Part shown: positions 1 to 7,598 of the stretch, in pieces
How positions within the stretch are numbered: the first letter of the stretch is position 1
Layout of the letters: every line of letters starts with the position of its first letter
Origin: Coralloluteibacterium thermophilum
GTDB lineage: Bacteria; Pseudomonadota; Gammaproteobacteria; Xanthomonadales; Xanthomonadaceae
Direction: 5' to 3'
DNA length: 64,000 nt
NCBI RefSeq assembly: GCF_042654365.1
Contig: NZ_JBHSGG010000037.1
Location: 1-64,000 of the forward strand
Program-made: the position numbers and the translations under genes
Notes under the pieces: generated by a model
The model's input: only the letters and a program-made list of their open reading frames with translations
Databases searched by the model: none
Told to the model about the DNA's origin: nothing

Positions 1-119
1 GGGGGAGGGTTGGGGAGGGGGCGCTTTGCGGAAGAAGCGAAAGATCAGGAGTGAGGCGTGGGAGAGCAGCAGCGGTGTGCCGCACTCGTTTCTCACTCCT
101 CCCCACTCACTCCTCCACG
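1..119. repeat. Low-complexity intergenic repeat downstream of flgE
   Basis: This stretch starts with a GGGGGAGGGTTGGGGAGGGG run and ends in TCACTCCTCCCCACTCACTCCTC. The same order of segments (G-run, a CGTGGGAGAG-like middle, then a C/T-rich arm) recurs at about 10.52-10.63 kb and 10.81-10.98 kb. It separates flgE from whatever lies beyond the window edge, where flgF would be expected. No gene is seen. Confidence 0.75.
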
Positions 120-1337
120 TCAGCGGATGTTGATCACCGTCTGGGTGATCTGGTCCTGCGTGCTGACCATCTGCGCATTGGCCTGGAAGTTGCGCTGCGC
201 GGTGATCATGTTGACGAGCTGCTCGGTGAGGTCGACGTTCGACGCTTCGAGCGCACCCGACTGGATCAGGCCGATGTCCGACGTGCCGGCGGCGCCGCGG
301 CGCGCGATGCCGGACTCCGAGGTCTCCGCCCACATGTTGTCGCCGAGCTGCTGGAGGCCCTGCGGATTGGCGAAGGTGGTCATGGCGACCTGGCCGATCG
401 GGTTCGCGGCGCCGTTGGTGTAGCGCGCGAAGACGACCCCGTCCTGGCCGACGTCGATGCTGATCAGGCGGCCGGCGCCGTAGCCGTTCTGGCGCAGTTC
501 GTTGAGCGCGAACTTTTCTCCGAACTGGGTCGAGGCGCCGACGTCCAGGGTGAGGTTCAGCGCGCCGGCGCCGTTGGTCGGGGTGTAGGCCGGCAGGACG
601 ATGCGCCCGTCGGCGGGCTCGACCAGGGCGCCGCTGTCGGAGTAGCTGAGCGTGGTGGCGCCGCCGACCTGCTGGTCGTCGATGGTGGTGTAGATCTGCC
701 ACTCGTTGGCGGTGTCGGTCTTGACGTAGTAGAGCGTCTGGATGTGCGCGACGCCCAGCGAGTCGTAGACGGTCAGCGAGCGCGCCTCGTTGAAGGTGTT
801 GGCGTCGGTCGGGTCGAAGGGCGCGACCGAGGGCGCGTCCGCGTTGGCCGGCAGGTTGGTGCCGACGGTGACGAGGTCGGTGGTGCGGGGCGCGCTGTCG
901 TCGGTGGACAGGCGCAGGTCGCCCATGCGCGCGGCATCGAAGCCGCCCTGGGCGTTCGGGGGGAAGGCCTGCAGGCGCTGCCCGGTCGGGGTGACGACGT
1001 AGCCGTCCTTGTCCGCCTGGAAGTTGCCGGCACGGGTGTAGGTGGTGGCGCCGTTGTCGGACAGGGTGAAGAAGCCCTGCCCGCTGATGGCCAGGTCGAG
1101 GTTGCGGTCGGTGAACTCGACGCTGCCCTGGGCGAACTGCTGCGCCACGTTCAGCAGGCGCACGCCGGCGCCGATGGCATTCTGCGACAGGCCGTACGTG
1201 GACACCGCGAACACGTCGCCGAACTCGGCGCGCGACTGCTTGAAACCGGTGGTGTTGACGTTGGCGATGTTGTTGGCGGTGACGCCCAGGTCGGCGTTCG
1301 CCGCATTCATACCCGACAGCGAGGTGCGGAAGCTCAT
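120..1337 (-). CDS. flgE: Flagellar hook protein FlgE
   Basis: FlgE polymerises into the hook, the universal joint between basal body and filament. The 405-residue product has the N-terminal rod/hook signature ANNIANVNTTGFK at residues 21-33. Its C-terminus (EASNVDLTEQLVNMITAQRNFQ, followed by a helical tail) is the conserved D0 region shared by axial proteins. The length matches typical FlgE. An AGGAGA ribosome-binding site sits 6 bases before the ATG. It is the last gene of flgB-flgC-flgD-flgE in this window, and export would be by the flagellar type III system, so no signal peptide is expected. Confidence 0.96.
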   Translation of the reverse strand: MSFRTSLSGMNAANADLGVTANNIANVNTTGFKQSRAEFGDVFAVSTYGLSQNAIGAGVRLLNVAQQFAQGSVEFTDRNLDLAISGQGFFTLSDNGATTYTRAGNFQADKDGYVVTPTGQRLQAFPPNAQGGFDAARMGDLRLSTDDSAPRTTDLVTVGTNLPANADAPSVAPFDPTDANTFNEARSLTVYDSLGVAHIQTLYYVKTDTANEWQIYTTIDDQQVGGATTLSYSDSGALVEPADGRIVLPAYTPTNGAGALNLTLDVGASTQFGEKFALNELRQNGYGAGRLISIDVGQDGVVFARYTNGAANPIGQVAMTTFANPQGLQQLGDNMWAETSESGIARRGAAGTSDIGLIQSGALEASNVDLTEQLVNMITAQRNFQANAQMVSTQDQITQTVINIR

Positions 1338-1367
1338 GGGTTCTCCTGGTGTGCTGGCGGCTGCGGA

Positions 1368-2030
1368 TCAGCCGATCTTGCGGACGGCCGCCAGCTTCAC
1401 CGCGCCGATGCCGGCGAGGTTGAGCGACAGCCCCTGCGAGGTGATGGACACGCTCTCGACCTTGGCCGAGAGCGTGGGCGCGAGCATCGTGGCCGCGTCG
1501 CCGCTGCCCTGGGTGGCGGTGATGGTGTAGGTGCCCGCGCCCGCCGGCTGGCCGTCGTCGCCGAGGCCGTCCCAGGCGAAGGGCACCTGGCCCGCGCCGG
1601 TGGCCTCGATGTTCAGGCGACGCACGAGCCGGCCGGTGCCGTCGGCGATGTCGATGGTGATCGGGCCGGCGCCGGTGGCGGTCAGCTCGCCGGCGATGTC
1701 CGGCCGGGCCGGCGTGGTCACGGTGCTGCCGTCGACCAGGGCCTCGTGGCCGACGAGGGATGCGGCGCGCAGCGCCTGGTCCGATTCCATCACGCTCGCC
1801 ATGGCGCCGAGGGCGACCTGCATCTCCTGCGTGCCCTGGACCTGCGCGAACTGCGCCATCTGCGCGACGAAGTCCTGGTTGCTCACGGGGTTCAGCGGGT
1901 CCTGGTTCCGGAGCTGCTCGGTGAGCAGCCGCAGGAAGTCGGCCTGGCCCATGCTCTTGCTGTTGCCCGCATTCGGCGGCGCGCCGAGCCCGAGGCTGGC
2001 GTAGGGATTGGAAGTATCGACCGTGGTCAT
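1368..2030 (-). CDS. flgD: Flagellar hook assembly (capping) protein FlgD
   Basis: FlgD is the scaffold that caps the growing hook and is discarded when the hook is finished. The 220-residue protein has the conserved N-terminal block GQADFLRLLTEQLRNQDPLNP (about residues 28-48), then a FlgD Ig/tudor-like region with FAWDGLGDDGQPAGAGTYTI. It lies 14 bases after flgC and 30 bases before flgE, consistent with one operon. The ribosome-binding site is weak, suggesting translational coupling. Confidence 0.95.
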   Translation of the reverse strand: MTTVDTSNPYASLGLGAPPNAGNSKSMGQADFLRLLTEQLRNQDPLNPVSNQDFVAQMAQFAQVQGTQEMQVALGAMASVMESDQALRAASLVGHEALVDGSTVTTPARPDIAGELTATGAGPITIDIADGTGRLVRRLNIEATGAGQVPFAWDGLGDDGQPAGAGTYTITATQGSGDAATMLAPTLSAKVESVSITSQGLSLNLAGIGAVKLAAVRKIG

Positions 2031-2044
2031 GGCAGGAGGGTCCG

Positions 2045-2452
2045 TCAGCGGCCGACGTTCAGGGTGGCCAGCGCCAATTCCTTGGCGGTATTGAGCACCT
2101 CGACGCCGGCCTGGTAGCCGCGCGAGGCGGAGATCAGGTCGACCATCTCGGCGACCGGGTCGATGTTCGGGGCGTACACGTAGCCGTCGGCGTCGGCGAG
2201 CGGATGGCCGGGCTCGTAGCGCTTGACCGCCTCGGCCTTGCTCTCCTCGACACGGGTCACCTGCACCCCGGTCAGCGACGGCTGCTGGGCCATGGCCACC
2301 GCGGCGAACACCGGCTGGCGCGGGCGGTAGGCGCCCTCGGCGGTCGAGGCGACCGATTCGGCGTTGGCGAGGTTCGAGGCGATGGTGTTGAGGCGCATCG
2401 ACTGCGCCGACATCGCCGAACCGGCGACGTCGAAGATGGGCAGCGAACTCAT
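2045..2452 (-). CDS. flgC: Flagellar basal-body rod protein FlgC
   Basis: FlgC is a proximal rod subunit of the basal body. The 135-residue product begins with an axial-protein helix carrying LNTIASNLANAES. Its C-terminus has the conserved NIDPVAEMVDLISASRGYQAGVEVLNTAKEL region. Size and both end motifs match FlgC. A GGGAG ribosome-binding site lies 8 bases before the ATG. It is the second gene of the flgBCDE operon, 61 bases after flgB. Confidence 0.96.
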   Translation of the reverse strand: MSSLPIFDVAGSAMSAQSMRLNTIASNLANAESVASTAEGAYRPRQPVFAAVAMAQQPSLTGVQVTRVEESKAEAVKRYEPGHPLADADGYVYAPNIDPVAEMVDLISASRGYQAGVEVLNTAKELALATLNVGR

Positions 2453-2513
2453 GGACGGGCTCCCTGGTGCGGGTCGCGGTGGATGCGGAAGGCAGCGGTC
2501 ACGGCGCGCGCGC

Positions 2514-2915
2514 TCACTGGCCGGTGATGGCGGTCAGCAGGCCGCGCACCTTGCCCTCGAAGAACGACAGGCTGGCGCGGTATTCCAGCGCGGCGCGGCC
2601 GTAGGCGGCCTGTTCGACGCCGGTGTCGACCGTGTTGCCGTCGAGGCTGGGCTGCAGCGGCGCGCGCTCGAACACCGCGCTCCCCGCCGGCATGCCGAGC
2701 GGGTCGAGGTGCAGCGCGCGGGTCTTCTCCAGCCCGCCGGCCGGCTGCGTGCCGGCCATCGCGCTCTGCAGCGCGCGGGTGAAGTCGAGATCGCGCGCCT
2801 TGTAGTTCGGCGTGTCGGCGTTCGCGAGGTTCGACGCGATCAGCTTCAGGCGCTGCTCGCGCAGGCCCAGCGCCTCGCCGTGCACTCCGTACGCCGATGA
2901 AAAGGGAATCGCCAT
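2514..2915 (-). CDS. flgB: Flagellar basal-body rod protein FlgB
   Basis: FlgB is the first proximal rod subunit. I chose the start at 2915 because it follows a GAGGGGG ribosome-binding site and gives a 133-residue protein of normal FlgB length; the longer open frame upstream is low-complexity repeat. The product carries LIASNLANADTPNYKARD, the rod signature, near residues 24-41. It is the first gene of flgBCDE. A near-perfect sigma-54 promoter ends about 40 bases upstream of the start. Confidence 0.95.
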   Translation of the reverse strand: MAIPFSSAYGVHGEALGLREQRLKLIASNLANADTPNYKARDLDFTRALQSAMAGTQPAGGLEKTRALHLDPLGMPAGSAVFERAPLQPSLDGNTVDTGVEQAAYGRAALEYRASLSFFEGKVRGLLTAITGQ

Positions 2916-2954
2916 GTCGCCCCCTCGGGTTGGACCAGTGGTGGCCCGGATGAG

Positions 2955-2969
2955 GCAAGGGGCGTGCCA
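2955..2969 (-). promoter_or_regulatory. Sigma-54 (RpoN) promoter of flgBCDE
   Basis: On the minus strand the sequence reads TGGCACG, four bases (CCCC), then TTGCC. This matches the -24/-12 consensus TGGCACG-N4-TTGCW at all but the last, weakly conserved base. Transcription would begin near 2943, about 28 bases before the flgB start. Sigma-54 plus a FleQ-type activator drives class II flagellar operons in related bacteria; FleQ itself is not in this window. Confidence 0.88.
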
Positions 2970-2974
2970 GCTTT

Positions 2975-3373
2975 GGGTGGAGCGGGAAGGGGGAGGCGGG
3001 AATCGGGAATGGGAGGGGCCACGGGCGCTGACGGCTGCGGCCCGCATGAGGCGCTACGGAGAAGAGCGCGTCTGTCGAGGCGGCTCGGACGCTCCGCCAC
3101 ATCCAGGCCGCGCCATCGGGACTGAAGTCGCTCCTACAGCGACAGCTCCCATGAAGTGGGGTCGCCAATCGGAGATCGATATCGGAACCGCGTCCCCACC
3201 AAAGTTCCCCGTAGGAGCGACTTCAGTCGCGACCGGTCGAAGCGCGCGACGGAACGGCAACGAAGGGTGTCGCAGCGCCGTTGCGACGCGCTGCGAAGAA
3301 GGGCGACCGCAGACCGGAACGACCTCCAGGTCCCGCTTCCCGATTCCCCCTTCCCGCTTCAGCCCCCAGCCCC
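2975..3373. repeat. Intergenic low-complexity module with inverted arms
   Basis: A G-rich arm near 2985-3018 (GGGAATCGGGAATGGGAGGGG) is answered by a C-rich arm near 3338-3370 (CCCGATTCCCCCTTCCCGC), so the ends of this 400-base gap could pair. A separate REP-like inverted repeat lies between the arms. No coding sequence was recognised here, although several open frames cross it. It separates the flgB promoter from the end of cheV. Confidence 0.7.
3120..3228. repeat. REP-like inverted pair (GTAGGAGCGACTTCAGTC)
   Basis: Positions 3120-3137 and 3211-3228 are perfect 18-base inverted copies. Each contains the self-complementary core CGACT-TC-AGTCG preceded by GTAGGAG. The GTAGGAGC head plus small palindrome is the layout of REP sequences of pseudomonads and xanthomonads, which are mobilised by RAYT tyrosine transposases. 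No RAYT gene is visible in the window, so this would be a non-autonomous pair (BIME-like). Confidence 0.75.
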
Positions 3374-4312
3374 CTACGCCGCCTCCAGCACCGTCATCAA
3401 CCTCTGCATCACGTGCGCGCCGAGTTCGCTGGCCGAGTACTTGGCGACGAAGGCGTCCGCGCCGACGCGCTCGACCATGGCGTTGTTGAACACGCCCGAC
3501 AGCGAGGTGTGCAGGAGCACGTAGAGACCGGCGAGGGCAGGGTCGCGGCGGATCTCGGTGGTGAGGGTGTAGCCGTCCATCACCGGCATCTCGATGTCGG
3601 AGATGACCATGGCGTAGTGCGCCACGGGATCCTCGCCGGCGGCGACCATCCGCTTGAGGTGGTCGAGCGCCTGGCGGCCGTCGGACATCACGGTCGCGGC
3701 CACGCCGAGGTGTTCGAGCACCTGGCGGATCTGGCTGCAGGCGACGCGCGAGTCGTCCACCACCAGGATCTGCAGGTCGTGGCCCTCGGGCAGCGCGACC
3801 GGCTCGGCGAGCTGGGTCACCAGGCGGTTGTCGGAGAGTTCGGCGAGCACGCGCTCGACGTCGATGACCTGGATCAGCTCGCTGCCGTAGCGCGCCACCG
3901 CGGTCAGGTAGGTCTGGTCGCCGCCGATCTCCGGCGGCGGCGAGACGTCCTCCACCGCGATGTTGACGATGCGGTCCACCGCGCTGACCAGGAAGCCCTG
4001 CACCGAGCGGTTGAACTCGGTGACGATGAGGTAGCTGGGTTCCTCGGCGGACGCGAGCCGCTCGGGGTGCGAGATCGACGCGCCCAGGTCGAGCACGGGC
4101 ACCGAGCGCTGGCGCACGTCGGCCACGCCCACGAACTGCGGCGGCAGGCGCGGCAGCCCGAACAGCGGCGGCCGGCGCAGCACTTCCTGCACCTTGAACA
4201 CGTTGATGCCGAACAGCTGGCAGCCGCCCAGGCGGAACAGCAGCAGGGCCAGCCGGTTGTGGCCGGCGAGCCGGGTCCGCTGGTCGATTCGGTCGAGCAG
4301 GTCGTGGCGCAT
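3374..4312 (-). CDS. cheV: Chemotaxis coupling protein CheV (CheW-receiver fusion)
   Basis: CheV couples chemoreceptors to the CheA kinase and is tuned by phosphorylation of its receiver domain. The start at 4312 (MRHDLLDRID) gives 312 residues, the normal CheV size. Residues roughly 20-165 form a CheW domain (LFGINVFKVQEVLRRP; FVGVADVRQRSVPVLDL). Residues about 180-305 form a response-regulator receiver with acidic VVDDS and phospho-acceptor aspartate in VISDIEMPVMDG. It lies between the flagellar flgB operon and the divergent flgA, as in other polarly flagellated gammaproteobacteria. Confidence 0.94.
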   Translation of the reverse strand: MRHDLLDRIDQRTRLAGHNRLALLLFRLGGCQLFGINVFKVQEVLRRPPLFGLPRLPPQFVGVADVRQRSVPVLDLGASISHPERLASAEEPSYLIVTEFNRSVQGFLVSAVDRIVNIAVEDVSPPPEIGGDQTYLTAVARYGSELIQVIDVERVLAELSDNRLVTQLAEPVALPEGHDLQILVVDDSRVACSQIRQVLEHLGVAATVMSDGRQALDHLKRMVAAGEDPVAHYAMVISDIEMPVMDGYTLTTEIRRDPALAGLYVLLHTSLSGVFNNAMVERVGADAFVAKYSASELGAHVMQRLMTVLEAA

Positions 4313-4417
4313 GTCCGGCAAGATCGGCCCGGGCGCGCGCAACTTGAGCGGGGCGCGGGCGGTGCCGCGGCACGCGGCTTGCACCCTGCCTGCCGTCCCG
4401 TCCACGGCAGGCATCCG

Positions 4418-5068
4418 ATGTTCCGTACCGCATTCCTCGCAGCCCTCTTCCTGCTGGCCCTGCCGGCGGCGGCCATGGAGTTCGAGCCGGTCGCGTCGAT
4501 CCGCGCGGCGGCGCTGGCCGCGGTCGCCGGCGGCGCCGATGCGGAGGCGCAGGTCGATCCGGCCCTCCGCCTGCCGCGCTGCGCCAGCGGCCTGAGCGGC
4601 GAGGCGGCGAGCGCCGGCACCGTCGAGGTGCGCTGCGGCGACGCCAGCGGCTGGCGCCTGTTCGTGCCCGTGCGCGTGCGCCGCAGCCAGGACGTCCTCG
4701 TGCTCACCCGCAGCGTCGGCGCGGGCGAGGTGGTGACCGAGCGCGACTTCGTGGTGGAGCGCCGCGACGCCGCGCGCATCGTCGGTGCTGCCCTCGCCGA
4801 TCCGTCGGCCGCCATCGGCCGCAGCGCGCGCCGGACCCTGGCCGCCGGCAGCGTGATCGGCAGCAACGACCTCGTCGCCCCGCGCCTGGTGCGCCGCGGC
4901 GACCAGGTGGTGCTGGTCTCGCGCGACGGCCCGATCGAGATCCGCATGCAGGGCAAGGCGCTGGGCGACGCCGGCATCGACGACCGCGTCGCGGTCGAGA
5001 ACAGCTCGAGCCGGCGCGTGGTGCAGGGTCGCGTCTCGCCGTCGGGTGAGATCATGGTGGGTCGTTGA
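4418..5068 (+). CDS. flgA: Flagellar P-ring assembly chaperone FlgA
   Basis: FlgA is a periplasmic chaperone for P-ring (FlgI) assembly. The 216-residue product starts with a signal peptide (hydrophobic residues 5-19, cleavage near ALPAAA-ME). Later come the SAF/FlgA motifs VPVRVRRSQDVLVL, GAGEVVTERDF and GSVIGSNDL, with the C-terminal block RGDQVVLVSRDGPIEIRMQG. The ATG at 4418 is the first start before the signal peptide; the open frame further upstream overlaps cheV antisense. It is transcribed divergently from cheV and is followed by flgM. Confidence 0.93.
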   Translation: MFRTAFLAALFLLALPAAAMEFEPVASIRAAALAAVAGGADAEAQVDPALRLPRCASGLSGEAASAGTVEVRCGDASGWRLFVPVRVRRSQDVLVLTRSVGAGEVVTERDFVVERRDAARIVGAALADPSAAIGRSARRTLAAGSVIGSNDLVAPRLVRRGDQVVLVSRDGPIEIRMQGKALGDAGIDDRVAVENSSSRRVVQGRVSPSGEIMVGR

Positions 5069-5084
5069 TGCGGGCACGTCGCGC

Positions 5085-5111
5085 TAAAGTCTTGACGCAG
5101 GCCGCCGATAC
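5085..5111 (+). promoter_or_regulatory. Sigma-28 (FliA) promoter of flgM-flgN
   Basis: TAAAGTCT, an 11-base spacer, then GCCGATAC closely matches the flagellar sigma-28 consensus TAAAGTTT-N11-GCCGATAA (14 of 16 positions). It lies 30 bases before the flgM start, just after the end of flgA. Late-class control of the anti-sigma factor by the sigma factor it inhibits is the usual flagellar feedback loop. Confidence 0.88.
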
Positions 5112-5141
5112 CCGGTTCACCTCGCCAGAGGATCAACGATC

Positions 5142-5444
5142 ATGAGCAACAAAATCGAAGGCGCCGGGATGCCGAACATCTACCGTCTCGCCTCGGTCGC
5201 CGGCCCGGGCGTCGAGCGTGCCGGCGCCAACCGCGACGCACCGGTGGCCGCCAGGCCCGATGCCGACAGCGTGCGCCTGAGCAGCGAAGGCAGCAGCCTG
5301 CAGTCGCTGCAGCGTCAGGATGTCGGCGCCCCGTTCGACGGCACCCGCGTCGCGGCGCTGCGCGCGTCGATCGACGACGGCAGCTACACCGTGAACCCGC
5401 GCCGGATCGCCGACGCCATGCTGGCGTTCGAAGGCAGGACCTGA
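5142..5444 (+). CDS. flgM: Anti-sigma-28 factor FlgM
   Basis: FlgM binds and holds FliA (sigma-28) inactive until the hook is complete, then is exported. The 100-residue protein has a disordered, Ala/Asp-rich N-terminal half. Its C-terminal region (DSVRLSSEG, VAALRASIDDGSYTVNPRRIADAML) is the FlgM sigma-binding helix pair. It follows a sigma-28 promoter, and its TGA overlaps the flgN ATG by one base (TGATG), so the pair is translationally coupled. Confidence 0.94.
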   Translation: MSNKIEGAGMPNIYRLASVAGPGVERAGANRDAPVAARPDADSVRLSSEGSSLQSLQRQDVGAPFDGTRVAALRASIDDGSYTVNPRRIADAMLAFEGRT

Positions 5445-5791
5445 TGGAGGCCGGCATCGCCAGCGCGGCCAGCCTCGATCGGCTGGCCGAGGCCCTCGCG
5501 GCCGAGCGTCGGGCCCTGCTGGAGCACGACGTGGACGCCCTGCTGCGCGCCACGGAGGCCAAGCTGGCCGCGCTGCGCGCGGTGGAGGCCGAGCCGCAGC
5601 CGGCCGACGCCGGGGAACGCGTCCGCGCCCTGGCCGAGCTCAACCGCGCCAACGGCGCGCTGCTCGCGCGGCGCCGGCGCGAGGTCACCTGGGCGCTGCG
5701 CCACCTGGGCCGGGTCGATGCCGCGCCGGGCTACGACGCCCGCGGCGTCGCCGGCGGCGGCAGCCTGCCGCGCGCGCTCGCCGTCGTCTGA
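5444..5791 (+). CDS. flgN: Flagellar export chaperone FlgN
   Basis: FlgN-type proteins are cytoplasmic chaperones for the hook-filament junction proteins FlgK and FlgL. The 115-residue product is almost entirely helical and rich in Ala, Leu, Glu and Arg (LAEALAAERRALLEHDVDALL). This matches FlgN in size and pattern, though the family is weakly conserved. Position directly after flgM, with overlapping stop and start codons, is the strongest evidence. No transmembrane segment or signal peptide is present. Confidence 0.82.
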   Translation: MEAGIASAASLDRLAEALAAERRALLEHDVDALLRATEAKLAALRAVEAEPQPADAGERVRALAELNRANGALLARRRREVTWALRHLGRVDAAPGYDARGVAGGGSLPRALAVV

Positions 5792-5838
5792 GGCCGCACG
5801 CGGGGCCGGTGCCGCAATCGGAGGCTAGACTCCGGGGA

Positions 5839-7074
5839 ATGAGCACGCCCGCCCTCGTTCCTGCCCTGCACGCCTTCGTCGAATCGCTCGACGACGCCGT
5901 CGTCCTCTTCGACGCGGACCACCGCTGCGACTACGCCAATCCCGCCGCGCACGCGCTGGCGCGCCGGCTCGGCGCCGCCGACGGCGATCTCGCGCCGCTC
6001 GCCAGCCTGGTCCCGGAACCCGGCGCCGCGCCCTGCGTCCGGGTCTCGGCGCTCGGCACCGGCGACGGTCCGCTGACGCTCCGGGTCGCCGCCCACCTGC
6101 GCACAGACGTCGAAGGACTGGCGCTGATGGTGCGCGACGTCAGCGAGGACACCGCCCGCCAGGCCGACCTCGAACGCCGCCACGCCGAACTCAGCCGCAA
6201 CTACCTGCAGGTCGCCGGCGCCCAGGAGATCCTCCTGCAGTCGGAGAAGATGGCCTCCATCGGCCAGCTCGCCGCCGGCGTCGCGCACGAGATCAACAAC
6301 CCCATCGGCTACGTCCACTCCAACCTCGGCACCCTGCAGGACTATCTGCGCCGGGTGTTCAGCCTCATCGAGAACTACGAGCGCGCGCTCGGCGATGCCG
6401 ACCCCCGCGCCTGGCGCGCCGAGATCGCCGAGCTGCGCCAGAAACTCGACATCGACTTCCTCGCCCAGGACCTGCCCGAGCTGCTGGCCGAGTCGCGCGA
6501 GGGGATCGAGCGGGTCACCAAGATCGTCCAGGACCTCAAGGACTTCTCGTACTCCGGGCGCAACGAGCCCTTCCGGGCGGTGGACCTGCACAAGGGCCTG
6601 GAGTCGACCCTCAACATCGTCTGGAACGAGCTGAAGTACAAGGTCACGCTGGAGAAGCACTACGGCAGCCTGCCGCCGGTCGAATGCCTGCCGTCGGAGC
6701 TCAACCAGGTGTTCATGAACGTGCTGGTCAACGCCGGCCAGGCGATCAAGGACCGCGGCACCATCGCGCTGACCACCGGGGTCGACGGCGACGAGGTGTG
6801 GGTGAGCGTCAGGGACAGCGGCGAGGGCATCCCCGAGGACGCCCTGCCGCGGGTGTTCGATCCCTTCTTCACGACCAAGCCGGTCGGCCACGGGACGGGG
6901 CTGGGGTTGTCGATCTCCTACGGCATCGTCGCCAAGCACCACGGCCGCATCGAGGTCGCCTCGACGCCGGGCGCCGGCACCACCTTCCGCATCGTGCTGC
7001 CGATCCGCCAGCCCACGGCGGCCGCGGACCGAGCGGCGGCGCCGTCACGTCGCATTGGCCCGGACGGCGCCTAA
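5839..7074 (+). CDS. PAS-domain sensor histidine kinase
   Basis: A cytoplasmic sensor kinase of 411 residues. Residues about 10-110 form a PAS-like sensor (VVLFDADHRCDYANPAAHALA), followed by a helical linker. The dimerisation/phosphoacceptor box LAAGVAHEINNPIG has its histidine at residue 150. The ATPase has an N-box (NQVFMNVLVNAGQAI, near residue 290), DSGEGIP, and FDPFFTTKPVGHGTGLGLS. No transmembrane helix is seen, so it senses an internal signal. The ATG at 5839 lies only 8 bases after a TAGACT -10-like hexamer, suggesting a leaderless message. The cognate response regulator is not adjacent; flagellar neighbours hint at motility control. Confidence 0.88.
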   Translation: MSTPALVPALHAFVESLDDAVVLFDADHRCDYANPAAHALARRLGAADGDLAPLASLVPEPGAAPCVRVSALGTGDGPLTLRVAAHLRTDVEGLALMVRDVSEDTARQADLERRHAELSRNYLQVAGAQEILLQSEKMASIGQLAAGVAHEINNPIGYVHSNLGTLQDYLRRVFSLIENYERALGDADPRAWRAEIAELRQKLDIDFLAQDLPELLAESREGIERVTKIVQDLKDFSYSGRNEPFRAVDLHKGLESTLNIVWNELKYKVTLEKHYGSLPPVECLPSELNQVFMNVLVNAGQAIKDRGTIALTTGVDGDEVWVSVRDSGEGIPEDALPRVFDPFFTTKPVGHGTGLGLSISYGIVAKHHGRIEVASTPGAGTTFRIVLPIRQPTAAADRAAAPSRRIGPDGA

Positions 7075-7110
7075 AGTCGGGCATCCGCAGACGCCCGACC
7101 GGAGGCCGCC

Positions 7111-7368
7111 ATGCCCGACCCCGACAAGCCCGAGCAGATCCCGGACAAGTCCGACGTGCTGTCGAGCGACAACCTCAAGGACCAGGGCTCCGCCTACACC
7201 GGCGTGGGCTACACGGTGGTGGAAGGCGACACGCTCGAAGGCATCGCTCGCGCGCACTACGGCGATCCCGACGCCGCCCAGCACATCCTCACCGCCAACC
7301 GCGAGGTGATCGGCGACCCGCGGGCGCTGAAGCCGGGGACCGTGCTGACGTTGCCGCACAGGGGGTGA
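7111..7368 (+). CDS. Small LysM domain protein
   Basis: An 85-residue protein whose second half (residues about 33-81) is one LysM domain: YTVVEGDTLEGIARAHYGD, then a helix and LKPGTVLTLP. LysM binds N-acetylglucosamine polymers such as peptidoglycan. The charged N-terminus (MPDPDKPEQIPDKSD) is not a signal peptide, as in BON/LysM proteins of the YgaU type, so the location is uncertain. A GGAGG ribosome-binding site precedes the ATG. The promoter would lie across the end of the kinase gene (TAAAGT at 7072). Confidence 0.85.
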   Translation: MPDPDKPEQIPDKSDVLSSDNLKDQGSAYTGVGYTVVEGDTLEGIARAHYGDPDAAQHILTANREVIGDPRALKPGTVLTLPHRG

Positions 7369-7598
7369 GGCGGGAAGCGGGAATGGGGAATCGGGAACGG
7401 GAGGCGGGCTGCTGCGGCCCGAAGCAGCGCTCTTCGGTCGTTGCGCAGCGTTGGCAACGTAGCGCTACGGCAGGGCCGGATCGCCCCCCCGGGTCCCCAT
7501 TCCCGATTCCCGACTCCCGCTCCACCCCGGGGCGCTACCGTAGGGCCGGATCGCCCTCCAGGTCCCCATTCCCGATTCCCGATTCCCGCTCCACCCCA
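7369..7598. repeat. Intergenic repeat with inverted GGGAATCGGG-type arms
   Basis: The G-rich arm (GGGAATGGGGAATCGGGAACGGG, 7380-7402) is complementary to two C-rich arms (7496-7535 and 7567-7597), each containing CCCATTCCCGATTCCCG. The block CGCTACxGxAGGGCCGGATCGCC is itself duplicated at about 7461-7484 and 7532-7555. No gene is seen. The element runs directly into the aceK start codon. Confidence 0.8.

Noticed and set aside
51..2117. 688-codon open frame on the plus strand opposite flgE-flgD-flgC
   Set aside because: It is antisense to three clearly recognised flagellar genes, is rich in Gly, Ala, Val and Arg with no domain, and is a typical high-GC shadow frame.
2916..3047. Longer FlgB start at 3047
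   Set aside because: The extra residues are encoded by the sigma-54 promoter and low-complexity repeat. The start at 2915 has a ribosome-binding site and normal length.
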